Source of the DNA: Paenarthrobacter aurescens
GTDB taxonomy: Bacteria; Actinomycetota; Actinomycetes; Actinomycetales; Micrococcaceae
Direction of reading: 5' to 3'
Assembly: GCF_025421775.1 (NCBI RefSeq)
Contig: NZ_JAOEFX010000001.1
Coordinates: forward strand, 496,001 to 560,000
DNA: 64,000 nucleotides
In this document: positions 9,178 through 18,406 of the stretch, piece by piece
Layout of the letters: every line of letters begins with the position of its first letter
Numbering within the stretch: position 1 is the stretch's first letter
The notes under the pieces: model-generated
What the model saw: only the letters and a program-made list of their open reading frames with translations
Database searches by the model: none
Told to the model about the DNA's origin: nothing
Translations under genes and position numbers: made by a program

Positions 9178-10170
9178 CTATCCAAGACGCGAATAGTCCC
9201 CACGCTGGCCGCCGTCAGGAATTGACGTGACCGTGATCGGATGCGCCTTGACCGGGAAAATGTCATGAAGTTGGGAACAGGCGCGCTGCACCACAGAGCG
9301 GAGCCAGACGTTTGCGGGGTCCTCCGTCTGGGACGGATGCCAGTACATCGCCTCCACCAAAGCGGCTTCCAAATCCCCTGCGAACTCAAGAACCTCAATC
9401 GCGGCCCCACGCTGCGCCCTCGAGGCAAGCATGCGCGGAACCAGGGCCACCAAGTCCGTGCCTTCCACCAGCAGCGGAAGTGACAGGAAGCCTGCCACTA
9501 CGGCCGCCACCCGACGCCGGACGCCGCGGGACTCAAACAATTTGTCCGCCGGTGTGCTGATGCCCTCACCGAAATACCCGACGGCGTGGGGAACCCCAAC
9601 AAGGTCCTCCAAGGACAGTGCAGGCAAGGTGAGCAGCGGATTTCCCGCATCTGCCACAGCCACGAAGCTGTCACGGAAGAGCTGCTTGGAATCACCCTTC
9701 ATGCGGTACCCGGTGGGGCCCACCAGCAGGTCCATCCGGGAGTACTCAGCCAGGTCACCCCGCAGGCCCGATGTGGGCACAAAGTCCACCACCACGTGCG
9801 GCGCTTCCTGTTGCAGGATCCCCCGCAGCGGCCCGACAATCAGCGCCGCTGCATAGTCAGAGGCAGCGATGACGAATTCCCGCTCACTCGTTGCGGCATC
9901 AAAACCCGATCGGACGCGGGTGGCCCGCTGGACGTGAAGCATGGCCTCATCAACCAGCGGGACCAGCGACTGCGCAAAAGGAGTGAGATCGTAGGTGCGG
10001 CCATTGCGGACCAGCAGTTCGTCGTCGAAATGTCGCCTGAGCCTGGCCATCGCCGCACTGGTAGCCGGTTGGCTGAGTTGGAGCCGCTCCGCTGCACGGG
10101 ATACATTCCGCAGCTCCAGCAGAACCTGCAATTGCGGCAACAGGTTCAAGTCCAGGTTCTTCATTCCCAT
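9178..10170 (-). CDS. LysR-family transcriptional regulator
   Basis: A 330-residue LysR protein. The winged helix-turn-helix is at residues 5-64 (LDLNLLPQLQVLLELRNVSR, then AAERLQLSQPATSAAM), followed by the substrate-binding domain. The N-terminal DLNLL and NodD-like layout are common among regulators of aromatic catabolism. It is transcribed with the MFS gene and opposite to the dioxygenase operon, the classic arrangement for a LysR activator responding to a pathway intermediate. Its likely target is the 11402-11706 intergenic region. Confidence 0.9.
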   Translation of the reverse strand: MGMKNLDLNLLPQLQVLLELRNVSRAAERLQLSQPATSAAMARLRRHFDDELLVRNGRTYDLTPFAQSLVPLVDEAMLHVQRATRVRSGFDAATSEREFVIAASDYAAALIVGPLRGILQQEAPHVVVDFVPTSGLRGDLAEYSRMDLLVGPTGYRMKGDSKQLFRDSFVAVADAGNPLLTLPALSLEDLVGVPHAVGYFGEGISTPADKLFESRGVRRRVAAVVAGFLSLPLLVEGTDLVALVPRMLASRAQRGAAIEVLEFAGDLEAALVEAMYWHPSQTEDPANVWLRSVVQRACSQLHDIFPVKAHPITVTSIPDGGQRGDYSRLG

Positions 10171-10192
10171 AGGTTATCCAGCCACCGGGATT

Positions 10193-11401
10193 TTAGTGGC
10201 TGATCGTGACCAACCGTGGCCCGCGGACCAGGGTAACTACCAAAGCAAGGACGCAAGCCATGCTCAACGCCCCGATTGCCAGGCCGAGGTTTCCCAAGGC
10301 GGCAGCCGCAGCTCCGAGGACGATCGGCGTGAGGAATTGGCCGATGAACAGGCTGCCGGTCCAGATGCCGGTCCCGCGTCCCCGCTGGGCATAGTCCAGG
10401 CCGTTGACTGCCCAGGTCAGAAGGGTCGGCAACAGCACGCCGGTACCGGCACTGGCGATTACGGCCCCCACGATCGCCAGCGGCACGTTACCGGCCAAGG
10501 AGACCAGGCAAAGCCCGACGGCCGCAAGTCCGAAAGCGCCCACCAGCAGTTTCCGTGTACCCAGTTTGGCAAGGTACCGGAAAGAGATAGCACCGGCGGC
10601 GGTGGCAAGTGAAGCAATCGCGGCGGCACCCCCTATGAGCCCGGTGTCCGTAACACCCAACCCGGTGATGACATACGGCAAGTGGACTATCAGAGCGTAG
10701 AACACGATCCCCCCGAACAGCGTCACCGCCGCCGGTGCCCCTACCTGCCGCCACGGCACCGGCACCTTCACGGTCGTCTTGTGCGTGACCTTGTCAGGTT
10801 CCCAGAGCTTGAAGATCATGGGGATCACCAGCACAGCACTGACGGCGTACAGCCAAAACGGGGTCCGCCAACTGATGCTGCCCAGAACCCCACCAAGGGC
10901 AAAGAAGGCAGTGGCCGCCAGCGCACTGACCATGGTCTGCAGCCCAAGGTATTTGTTCCGCTGCGGTCCCGAGTAATAGTCGGTGATCAGGGTGGTGCAA
11001 CACGTCATGATTGCTGCCTCGGCGATGCCTACGCCTACTCTCGACAAAGCGATGGCGCCGAGCGAATCCAGCCATAATGGAGCCGTCCCGAAAAGGGCGT
11101 ACGCCAGCATCGCAAAGATGAGGAGCTGCTTGCGTCCGACACGATCGGCGACGTAGCCGGCCAGGGGCGAGAACAGCGCTACGAACAAAGCCGGCAAGGT
11201 GAGGACCAGGGGTACCAGAATGGCGACACCAGCGGTATCGGCAAATACCTGGGTCAGCGTGGGCAGGACGGGGGCCAGCAGTACCGCGCCCAGTACGGGC
11301 ATGCAGCTGCCAGCGACCAGCAGCGCGGCCTGGGCCCTTCCGGCCGATCGACTGGAGGCTGGTGGTCGGGTTTCGATCGCAGTTGGATCCATGGTGCTCA
11401 T
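10193..11401 (-). CDS. MFS transporter, probably for an aromatic acid
   Basis: A 402-residue protein with twelve predicted hydrophobic segments and the MFS loop 2-3 motif (GYVADRVGRKQLL). Start is at the ATG ending at 11401, preceded by GAAGGA; the longer in-frame leader upstream is not hydrophobic and looks non-coding. Sited between the divergent dioxygenase operon and the LysR gene, it probably imports the aromatic substrate, although efflux cannot be excluded from sequence. Confidence 0.85.
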   Translation of the reverse strand: MSTMDPTAIETRPPASSRSAGRAQAALLVAGSCMPVLGAVLLAPVLPTLTQVFADTAGVAILVPLVLTLPALFVALFSPLAGYVADRVGRKQLLIFAMLAYALFGTAPLWLDSLGAIALSRVGVGIAEAAIMTCCTTLITDYYSGPQRNKYLGLQTMVSALAATAFFALGGVLGSISWRTPFWLYAVSAVLVIPMIFKLWEPDKVTHKTTVKVPVPWRQVGAPAAVTLFGGIVFYALIVHLPYVITGLGVTDTGLIGGAAAIASLATAAGAISFRYLAKLGTRKLLVGAFGLAAVGLCLVSLAGNVPLAIVGAVIASAGTGVLLPTLLTWAVNGLDYAQRGRGTGIWTGSLFIGQFLTPIVLGAAAAALGNLGLAIGALSMACVLALVVTLVRGPRLVTISH

Positions 11402-11706
11402 TGGTGTTCCTTCGCCTTTGAAGATGATCCCCGATGAGTGGCATAAGCGCCGGGAGGGACTGCATTCACTGTGGCAAGGTGGCTGCAGGCGGAGAAGAAC
11501 GGATTCCGTATAGCTGGTATTTGTTCGATTGATGATGCCGGAGTGGTCGGCTGAATGGCGGCACGGCCGGAGGCCTCGGTTGGTATTCGTGCGGCGGATA
11601 GTTGCTATCAGATAATTGCCCTTCTCCGAATACGTGATGTGGCTCATGGTGGTTACAGGACCTGCAGATAACTGTCCGCGCCACCAGCACTTAGAAGGAA
11701 TTCATC
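11402..11706. promoter_or_regulatory. Divergent control region of the aromatic cluster
   Basis: A 305-bp stretch between the MFS gene and the dioxygenase gene without a credible gene. It holds a short palindrome GATAGTTGCTATC at 11597-11609 and two near-identical decamers, CAGATAATTG (11609-11618) and CAGATAACTG (11665-11674), 56 bp apart. These are plausible binding sites for the linked LysR regulator. AAGGA before the GTG at 11707 is the dioxygenase ribosome-binding site. Confidence 0.5.
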
Positions 11707-12726
11707 GTGGAAACTCCCCTCTCCCATCTTGCCCACCTCGAGATCACCACTCCGGACGTTGAAACTTCGGCACGGTTTTATGAGGAAAAATTCGGCATGC
11801 GCATTATCGACCGCGTGGATGGCAACGTCTACCTGCGCTGCTGGGGCGACTACTACCGCTACAGCCTGGTTATCACTGAAGGCCCGGAAGCATCGCTCGG
11901 CCGGATGGCCTGGCGCACCAACTCCCAGGAAGCGCTGGAAGCCGCCGCAGCCCGAGTTGAAGCAACCGGAGTGCAGGGCACCTGGACTCCGGGTGGCCAC
12001 GGCTTCGGCAAGGCCTTTGAGTTCACGGGTCCTTACGGACACCACATGCGCCTGTTCTACGACGTAGAGAAGTTCGTCGCAGAGCCCGGCTTCGAATCCA
12101 CCTACCCGGACCGCCCTGAACGCCGCAGCAGCCACGCCGCCGCACCCCGTTTCCTGGACCACGTCACGGTCGCCGCCTCCGACGTCCGCGGATTTGCCAA
12201 GTGGTACAACGAAGCACTGGGCTTCCGCGTCATGGCCTTCGTAGATCTGGACGAGGCACCCATCACGGTTTTCTCGGTCCTGACCACCAACGAAAAGTCC
12301 CACGACCTGGGCGTCGTCCTGGACACGTCCAACCGCGCCGGCCGGGTCAACCACATCGCCTTCTGGGTGGACGCCACCGAGGACCTGCTCCGCACGGCCG
12401 ATGTCATGATGGAAAACGGCACCCCCATGGAGTACGGTCCCTCCATCCACGGTGTGGGTGAACAGAACTTCCTGTACTTCCGCGACCCGTCCGGTCTCCG
12501 GGTAGAGCTCAATTCCGGTGGCTACCGCAACTACGTCCCGGACTGGGATGCCAATACCTGGAAACCTTCCGAGGGTTCCAACAATTTCTACAAGAACGGT
12601 GCCATGCCGCACTCCATGACCGAGTCCTTCCCGCCGGCCGAGGGCTTCACTGCAACTGAAGAAGGTGCTTCCGCGGAAATGAAGGAAGCCCTCCTCAACC
12701 CTTACGCAAAGCAGGGCCGCGGCTAA
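11707..12726 (+). CDS. Extradiol (catechol 2,3-type) ring-cleavage dioxygenase
   Basis: A 339-residue two-domain vicinal-oxygen-chelate dioxygenase. The three metal ligands expected of type I extradiol enzymes are visible in the C-terminal domain: His152 (FLDHVTVA), His216 (RVNHIAFW) and Glu267 (LRVELNS). It should open a catechol ring meta to the hydroxyls using Fe(II) and O2. It starts at GTG with AAGGA upstream and overlaps the next gene by 1 nt (TAATG). The ring substrate is not identifiable; it is the first gene of a six-gene operon. Confidence 0.9.
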   Translation: METPLSHLAHLEITTPDVETSARFYEEKFGMRIIDRVDGNVYLRCWGDYYRYSLVITEGPEASLGRMAWRTNSQEALEAAAARVEATGVQGTWTPGGHGFGKAFEFTGPYGHHMRLFYDVEKFVAEPGFESTYPDRPERRSSHAAAPRFLDHVTVAASDVRGFAKWYNEALGFRVMAFVDLDEAPITVFSVLTTNEKSHDLGVVLDTSNRAGRVNHIAFWVDATEDLLRTADVMMENGTPMEYGPSIHGVGEQNFLYFRDPSGLRVELNSGGYRNYVPDWDANTWKPSEGSNNFYKNGAMPHSMTESFPPAEGFTATEEGASAEMKEALLNPYAKQGRG

Positions 12727-13667
12727 TGACGCAGTCACACTATTCGCTGATCCGCTTCCAGGAACCGGGCGCGGAAAAGGCACAGACCGGATTGCTGGTC
12801 GGTGACCGTGTCCTGCCACTGGACAATGACATCAACTCGCTGATCCAGCACTGGGCAACCACCGAAGGTGAGCTTGACCGGCTCGCCGCCTCGGCCGGTG
12901 ATGAGACAGGCCTGGCCTTGTCCACCGTCGAGGTTCTTGCCCCCGTTGAACCAGCGCAGGTACTGCAGACCGGCGCCAACTACCGCAAGCACGTGATCGA
13001 CTTGGCCGTGGCGCACCGCGACGCCGGGCAGGACGCTGAAGAGGTACGCGAAAAGACGGCCGCCATGATGGATGAGCGCGCAGGCCAGGGAACGCCGTAC
13101 TTCTTCATCGGCCTCCCGACGGCGATCGCGTCCGCCACGGACGATCTCACCCTGCCGGGTTACAGCAAATCCCACGACTGGGAACTTGAACTCGCTGCTG
13201 TGATCGGTAAGGAGGCGTTCCGGGTAACCCCGGAAGAAGCTCTCGAGTATGTCTTTGGGTACACCATGGTCAACGACATCACCACGCGCGAATATGTGTT
13301 CCGCAAGGACATGCCCGCCATTGGTTCGGACTGGTACCGGGCAAAGAACGCCCCGGGATTCCTTCCCACCGGCCCCCTCCTGGTACCAACCAAGTTCTTC
13401 GGAGACCCGCAGGATGTCCAGGTCACGCTGAAGCTCAATGGCAAGGCCATGCAGGACGAATCGACTCAGGACATGATTTTCGGTGTGGCCAAGCTTGTCA
13501 GTGAAGCATCGCAGATCATGCCGCTCCGGCCAGGCGATCTGGTCCTGACCGGCAGCCCGGCTGGGAACGGCCAGCACTGGGGCAGGCTCCTCCAGGATGG
13601 CGACGTCATGGAAGGCACCATCACCGGACTCGGAACCCAACTCATCCACTGCAAGGACGAACAGTGA
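12726..13667 (+). CDS. Fumarylacetoacetate hydrolase (FAH) family protein
   Basis: A 313-residue FAH-fold enzyme. The acidic metal site appears around DWELELAAVIG, and the family signature continues in FGYTMVNDITTREYVFR, KNAPGFLPTGP and the C-terminal RPGDLVLTGSPAGNG. In meta-cleavage routes such proteins act as oxo-dienoate hydratase, tautomerase/decarboxylase or C-C hydrolase on the ring-fission product. It directly follows the dioxygenase with a 1-nt overlap and is likely its next step. Confidence 0.87.
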   Translation: MTQSHYSLIRFQEPGAEKAQTGLLVGDRVLPLDNDINSLIQHWATTEGELDRLAASAGDETGLALSTVEVLAPVEPAQVLQTGANYRKHVIDLAVAHRDAGQDAEEVREKTAAMMDERAGQGTPYFFIGLPTAIASATDDLTLPGYSKSHDWELELAAVIGKEAFRVTPEEALEYVFGYTMVNDITTREYVFRKDMPAIGSDWYRAKNAPGFLPTGPLLVPTKFFGDPQDVQVTLKLNGKAMQDESTQDMIFGVAKLVSEASQIMPLRPGDLVLTGSPAGNGQHWGRLLQDGDVMEGTITGLGTQLIHCKDEQ

Positions 13668-14671
13668 CCACTGAAGCAGCGAACGCTTCCCTGATCCAGC
13701 GCTCCGATCCGCTGGCCAGCATTGCTGTGGCCGCGGAAACATACAACAACTGGGGACGCTGGGGCGAAGACGACGTTCTAGGAACGCTCAACTACATTGA
13801 CAACGCCAAGCGTGTGGAAGCAGCTTCCTTGGTGACCACGGGCGAGGCGTTCTCCTTGTCGCAGCCGTTCGATACGAACGGCCCGCAGAAGGGGTGGCGT
13901 CGCCGGACCAATCCGGTGCACACGATGACGGACACCGGCGTGGACGCGGAACGAGGCAACCAGGGATTCCCGCACGGTTTCGGCGGGGCTGATGACGTCA
14001 TTGCCATGCCGTTGCAGTGCTCCACGCAGTGGGACGGGCTGGGACACATCTTCGACCGGGGCAAAGCCTGGAACGGCCGGGCCGCTGGGGACGTCGTGAC
14101 CTCGGAGGGCGACCTCGTCACCGGAATCGAAACCGCCGCGGCCAAGATCGTCACCCGCGGCGTGCTGCTCGACGTCGGCCGTGCACTCGGCCCGGACCTG
14201 GGCCGCGATGACGGGGAGCTGCCGGATGGATTTGCCATCACCCCGGAGCACTTGGAGCGCACCATGGAACGTCAGGGCCCCAGCTCCGCCGTTCGCCGCG
14301 GCGACATCGTGGTGATCCGGACCGGGCAATACACCCGGGTCCGCCGCGACGGCTGGGGCGACTATGCCGGCGGTTCCGCTCCGGGGCTGTCCTTCACTAC
14401 GGCGGCGTGGCTACATGCCTCGGAAATCGCCGGGATCGCCACGGACACCTGGGGATTTGAGGTCCGGCCCAATGAGTTTGAAGGTGCTTTCCAGCCGCTT
14501 CACCAGATCGCCATCCCCAACCTGGGGTTGTTCCTGGGTGAAATGTGGGATCCGGATGCATTGGCCGCTGCATGTGCTGCCGACGGCAAGTACGACTTCA
14601 TGCTCACTGCCGCCCCACTGCCCATCACCGGAGCTGTCGGTTCACCGGTCAATCCCATCGCCGTCCGGTAA
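13664..14671 (+). CDS. Cyclase-family (PF04199) metal-dependent hydrolase
   Basis: A 335-residue protein of the cyclase/kynurenine-formamidase-like superfamily. The metal-binding HxGTHxD-type motif reads STQWDGLGHIFDRGKAWNG, the Gln-Trp-Asp variant common in isatin-hydrolase-like bacterial members. A second conserved region, VIRTGQYTR, and the AGIATDTWGFE segment are present. It starts with GTG in a GTGA overlap with the FAH-family gene. A hydrolytic step on an amide, lactone or ring-opened intermediate is plausible. Confidence 0.82.
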   Translation: MTTEAANASLIQRSDPLASIAVAAETYNNWGRWGEDDVLGTLNYIDNAKRVEAASLVTTGEAFSLSQPFDTNGPQKGWRRRTNPVHTMTDTGVDAERGNQGFPHGFGGADDVIAMPLQCSTQWDGLGHIFDRGKAWNGRAAGDVVTSEGDLVTGIETAAAKIVTRGVLLDVGRALGPDLGRDDGELPDGFAITPEHLERTMERQGPSSAVRRGDIVVIRTGQYTRVRRDGWGDYAGGSAPGLSFTTAAWLHASEIAGIATDTWGFEVRPNEFEGAFQPLHQIAIPNLGLFLGEMWDPDALAAACAADGKYDFMLTAAPLPITGAVGSPVNPIAVR

Positions 14672-14766
14672 CAGGTCCAGTTGTCAGGTTGAGGACCAAT
14701 GAAGGTCCCGGAGCTACAGACAGCAGCACAATAGGCAGTAACGCCGTCACCACAAAGGAGTCAAAG

Positions 14767-15891
14767 ATGGCAGCAGTACAAAAGGTTGGAATCGTCGGAG
14801 CGGGAGCTGCGGGACTGACCGCCGCCATCCTCCTCGCCGACGCGGGCGTCGACGTCGAGATTCTGGAGAAAGCCGCCGAGCCGCAGACGCTGGGTTCGGG
14901 CATCACCTTGCAGGGCAATGCCCTGAGGATCCTGCGCGAACTCGGCGTCTGGGAGCAGGTGGAAGCGAAAGGCTACCCGTTCAGTACCCTGGGGCTGCGC
15001 GCCCCCGATCCGGCCGGAAGTGTCATGGCCGTGTTGGAAGACATCCGGACCGGTGGTGACGATCTTCCAGCCACGCTTGGAATGTATCGCCCGGACCTGA
15101 CCGCGATCCTGCGTGAACGCGCCTTGCAGGCGGGCACCCGCATCAAATACGGCAAAACGGTCAACGGCATAGAGGACGACGGCCACAGCGTCACCGTCCG
15201 TTCCTCCGACGGCGGCAGCTCCCGCTACGACCTCCTCATCGGTGCCGATGGGCTTCATTCCGCAGTCCGCAAGGCCATCGGCATCGACGTCGAACCCCAG
15301 CCAACCGGCATGGGCATCTGGCGGGCCTTCGTGGAACGCCCCGAGGACGTGGTGCGGACCGATCTCACCTACGGCGGCCCCTGCTTCATTGCCGGGTACT
15401 GCCCCACCGGCCCCGACTCCATCTACGCCTACCTTGTAGAAAGGGCGCAAGAACGCAAGCACGAGGACGGTCCTCGCATCATGACGGAACTCGCGGCAGC
15501 CTACGGCGGCCCGTGGAACGAGATCCGCGCCAATCTGAACCACAGCGCGCGCATCAACTACACCTGGTTCACCACGCACTTGGTGGATGGACCCTGGAAC
15601 CGCGGACGCACTGTGATCATCGGGGACGCCGCCCACAGTTGCCCGCCGACGGTCGCCCAAGGCGCCGCCATGGCCTTCGAGGACGCTGCGGTGCTCGCCG
15701 AACTTCTCATGTCAGCCGACCACGTCACGGAGACCCTCTGGAAAGAGTTCACCGACCGCCGGTTGGAGAGGGCTACGGCTGTGGTCAAAGCTTCGGTCCA
15801 GCTTGGTCAATGGATGCTGGATGGCGTGCGCGACGCCAACGTTCCCGGCCTCATGAACTCGCTTTCCACGATGTTGAAGGAACCCGCATGA
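14767..15891 (+). CDS. FAD-dependent aromatic-ring monooxygenase
   Basis: A 374-residue class A flavoprotein hydroxylase. Motifs in order: the FAD dinucleotide fold GIVGAGAAGLTAAILLADAG near residue 8, the DG motif IGADGLHSAVR and the GD motif VIIGDAAHSCPPTVAQGAAM that contacts the flavin ribityl chain. AAGGAG lies just before the ATG. Relatives hydroxylate salicylate, hydroxybenzoate or hydroxynicotinate. Here it would make the catechol opened by the dioxygenase, or act on a heterocyclic acid. Confidence 0.88.
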   Translation: MAAVQKVGIVGAGAAGLTAAILLADAGVDVEILEKAAEPQTLGSGITLQGNALRILRELGVWEQVEAKGYPFSTLGLRAPDPAGSVMAVLEDIRTGGDDLPATLGMYRPDLTAILRERALQAGTRIKYGKTVNGIEDDGHSVTVRSSDGGSSRYDLLIGADGLHSAVRKAIGIDVEPQPTGMGIWRAFVERPEDVVRTDLTYGGPCFIAGYCPTGPDSIYAYLVERAQERKHEDGPRIMTELAAAYGGPWNEIRANLNHSARINYTWFTTHLVDGPWNRGRTVIIGDAAHSCPPTVAQGAAMAFEDAAVLAELLMSADHVTETLWKEFTDRRLERATAVVKASVQLGQWMLDGVRDANVPGLMNSLSTMLKEPA

Positions 15892-16967
15892 GCACCCGCC
15901 CCTCCGAAGCACCGGCACCTACAGTCGACGTGCATGCCCACATCCTGATTCCCGCTCTCCAGCAACGTGTGGCGGAGGCCGACCCTGACGGTTTCGCTGC
16001 CCTCCAAGCCTTGGAAATGCGGCGGAACGGCCCGGAGTCGCTCGCCGCATCGGGGCGCATGATCAAGGAACGGTGGCCGCAGCTCACGGATTTGGATCGT
16101 CGTCTGGCGGACATGGACGCCCAAGGAGTGGATGTCCAGCTCGTTTCGCCCTCGCCGTCGCACTTCTATTACTTTGCCGGCGAAAAGCTGTCCTTGGAGC
16201 TCGCCAAGCAGGCAAATGACGCAGTTCGTGGTTTCGTGGACCGCGCACCCGAGCGGCTCAACGGCCTTGGCCTCGCCCCCCTCCAGCACCCGCAGCACAT
16301 GGTCGAAGCCCTGGAACATGCCGTACTCGAGTGTGGACTCCTTGGTGTGGAGATCGGCTCGTTTGCTGCCACGCCGGCAGACCCTGAACGGAGCACCGTG
16401 GAGCTCTCCGATCCGCGGCTTGAGCCGTTCTGGAGCCAGGCAGAAGAACTGGGCGCCATCGTTCTCCTGCATCCGTTTGGTTGTTCCCTGGACGAGCGCC
16501 TGGACCGTTTCTACCTCGCCAACACTGTTTCGCAACCTGCCGAGAACGCAGTGGCACTGTCCCACCTGATCTTCAGCGGGGTCCTTGACCGGCACCCGGA
16601 CCTCAAGATCCTCGCCGCGCACGGGGGTGGTTACCTGCCCACCACCATTGGCCGATCGGACCACGCTTGGAAGGTCCGCCCCGAGGCGCAGCGGTGCGCC
16701 GAACCGCCGTCGACGTATCTTCGAAAGATCTTCTTCGACTCCCTGGTGCATAGCCCCCGCGAGCTGCGCGCCCTCGTGGAGGCGGCCGGCCCCGAGCAGG
16801 TACTGCTCGGCTCGGATTATCCATTCGACATGGGCGCCGAGCAACCTGTTGACGATGTCCACGCAGCCGGGCTCCCCACGGCCGATGCCGCCAGAGTTAT
16901 TGCCGGCAATGCCGCGGCCCTCGGCATCACCGCCTCCGCAGCTCTCGCCGCCCGCCCCACAGCCTAA
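15888..16967 (+). CDS. Amidohydrolase family 2 protein, ACMSD-like decarboxylase candidate
   Basis: A 359-residue TIM-barrel metal enzyme with HAH at residues 16-18, a barrel His in LLHPFG, another in AAHGGGYLP and the catalytic Asp in LLGSDYPFD. This ligand set is shared by aminocarboxymuconate-semialdehyde decarboxylase, gamma-resorcylate decarboxylase and related non-oxidative decarboxylases. It overlaps the monooxygenase stop by 4 nt. Removal of a carboxyl group from an aromatic acid or ring-cleavage product is the likely reaction; hydrolysis is possible. Confidence 0.85.
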   Translation: MSTRPSEAPAPTVDVHAHILIPALQQRVAEADPDGFAALQALEMRRNGPESLAASGRMIKERWPQLTDLDRRLADMDAQGVDVQLVSPSPSHFYYFAGEKLSLELAKQANDAVRGFVDRAPERLNGLGLAPLQHPQHMVEALEHAVLECGLLGVEIGSFAATPADPERSTVELSDPRLEPFWSQAEELGAIVLLHPFGCSLDERLDRFYLANTVSQPAENAVALSHLIFSGVLDRHPDLKILAAHGGGYLPTTIGRSDHAWKVRPEAQRCAEPPSTYLRKIFFDSLVHSPRELRALVEAAGPEQVLLGSDYPFDMGAEQPVDDVHAAGLPTADAARVIAGNAAALGITASAALAARPTA

Positions 16968-16977
16968 GGAAGAACAC

Positions 16978-17997
16978 ATGGTCAAGATCGCCCGTTGGAC
17001 TTACGACGGCGGCACTCACGCTGGGTTCGTGGATGACGGCAGTTGCTTCGAGTTGTCGGAGGGACAAACCGTGAATGACCTGTTGGGTGCCGGGCTTGCC
17101 GCCACTCTGGAGATTGCCGCGGAAACGCTTCGCGGCGCACCTTCGGTCGCCCTCGTGGACGTCCAGTTGCTGGCACCGCTGGAACCGGCCACCATCCGGG
17201 ACTTCGTGGCGTTCGAGGAACACGTGGAGGGGGTTCGGAAAAGCATCGATGGCGTAGCGGGCGTGGTGGCCGAATGGTATGAGGCACCTACGTTCTACTT
17301 CACGAATCCGCACACCGTGACGGGCACCGGCGAGGTGATCGGCATTCCGGCGGGATGCAGCGAACTGGACTTCGAGACCGAAGTAGCTGCCGTCGTCGGA
17401 CATGTACCGGGAAGCGACGGCAGTAACCTGTCAGCGGCAGATGCCCACCGCCACATCTTTGGTTACACCATTCTCAACGACTGGTCGGCTCGCGACCTGC
17501 AACGTCGCGAGATGAAGGTCAGTCTGGGCCCCTGCAAAGGCAAGGACTTCGCCAACACGCTCGGTCCTTGGATTGTGACCGCCGACGAGTTCGACCACCT
17601 GCACGACGGCGAAGGCTTCCTGCCGATCTCCATGGCCGTGGAAGTCAACGGTGAACAGATTGGCCAGGATCTGTTGTCCAACATGGGCTGGCCATTCGCC
17701 GAACTGGTCGCGTACGCATCGCAGGACTCGGTAGTGCGCCCCGGCGACGTCCTCGGATCCGGTACCTGCGGCAGCGGATGCCTCGCTGAACTATGGGGAC
17801 GCAATGGTGCCAAGACTCCCCCGCCGCTGAAGACCGGGGACGTCGTGCGGATGACAGTGGAGGGCGTTGGAACCATAGAAAATACCGTGGGTGAGCGCCG
17901 TGAAGCTTCCACCCGGGTCCCTGCACAGAACCGGCCACGCAACCGGGCTGTCTCTGCCGCCCTTTCCTGCGTCACCGCCGGGAAGGAAGCCTCATGA
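16978..17997 (+). CDS. Second FAH-family protein
   Basis: A 339-residue FAH-fold protein beginning at the ATG at 16978, which follows AAGGAAG closely after the amidohydrolase stop. The metal-site region is DFETEVAAVVG, then the ILNDWSARDLQRREM and GKDFANTLGPW segments typical of fumarylacetoacetase-type hydrolases. It differs clearly from the FAH protein at 12726, so the pathway has two such steps, perhaps isomerase/hydratase and terminal C-C hydrolase. Its stop overlaps a short clipped reading frame at 17994. Confidence 0.85.
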   Translation: MVKIARWTYDGGTHAGFVDDGSCFELSEGQTVNDLLGAGLAATLEIAAETLRGAPSVALVDVQLLAPLEPATIRDFVAFEEHVEGVRKSIDGVAGVVAEWYEAPTFYFTNPHTVTGTGEVIGIPAGCSELDFETEVAAVVGHVPGSDGSNLSAADAHRHIFGYTILNDWSARDLQRREMKVSLGPCKGKDFANTLGPWIVTADEFDHLHDGEGFLPISMAVEVNGEQIGQDLLSNMGWPFAELVAYASQDSVVRPGDVLGSGTCGSGCLAELWGRNGAKTPPPLKTGDVVRMTVEGVGTIENTVGERREASTRVPAQNRPRNRAVSAALSCVTAGKEAS

Positions 17998-18146
17998 CAA
18001 ATGATCAGCTCGCCCATCACCGTTCCATCGAGCCCGAAGGACATGGCCAAGCCCTTTCTGCAGAGAAAAGACGGCCAGATCCGGAGCCCTGGCGGCGCGT
18101 GCATCGGCGGTCAACCGACTGGCGCCACCACGTCCTCCAGCGCTGA
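17994..18146 (+). pseudogene. Clipped 5' end of a further operon gene
   Basis: An ATG in an ATGA overlap with the FAH stop opens a 50-codon frame beginning MTNDQLAHHRSIE. The tight coupling is just like that of the genes before it, but the frame turns into Arg-rich low-quality sequence after about 20 codons and runs antisense into the small gene at 18111. I read it as the start of a lost catabolic gene truncated at a recombination joint near 18060-18110. No function is assigned. Confidence 0.45.
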
Positions 18147-18314
18147 CCTATCGAAGAAGCGGATCTCACCCGTTGCCTCGAAGAACACCGGAACAACCGA
18201 TGTGCTCAGGTCCTTGGATGTTTCGTAGATCTCAGCCGCAGCCCCGTGCTTCCTGGCAATTGTTCCAACGAGCTCGGTACCGCGGACCCGGACTGTTCGA
18301 TATTTGTAGCTCAT
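18111..18314 (-). CDS. Hypothetical protein, 67 residues
   Basis: Starts at the ATG ending at 18314 with AAAGGGG upstream. The product is a small beta-rich protein (MSYKYRTVRVRGTELVGTIA then VVPVFFEATGEIRFFDRSAL) without signal peptide or membrane segment. I do not recognise the family. Coding bias and the ribosome-binding site support a real gene, alone between remnants. Confidence 0.5.
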   Translation of the reverse strand: MSYKYRTVRVRGTELVGTIARKHGAAAEIYETSKDLSTSVVPVFFEATGEIRFFDRSALEDVVAPVG

Positions 18315-18406
18315 GATGACCCCTTTGTCGGCTAGGGCAAACACTACCCGGGCGGTTCACTTCCTGGGAGGATGGCTTGCATAGCGCCTGCACCAAACGG
18401 CGAACC

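Noticed and set aside
11653..12819. Minus-strand frame of 388 codons
   Set aside because: Opposite the dioxygenase gene, whose metal ligands and ribosome-binding site are clear.
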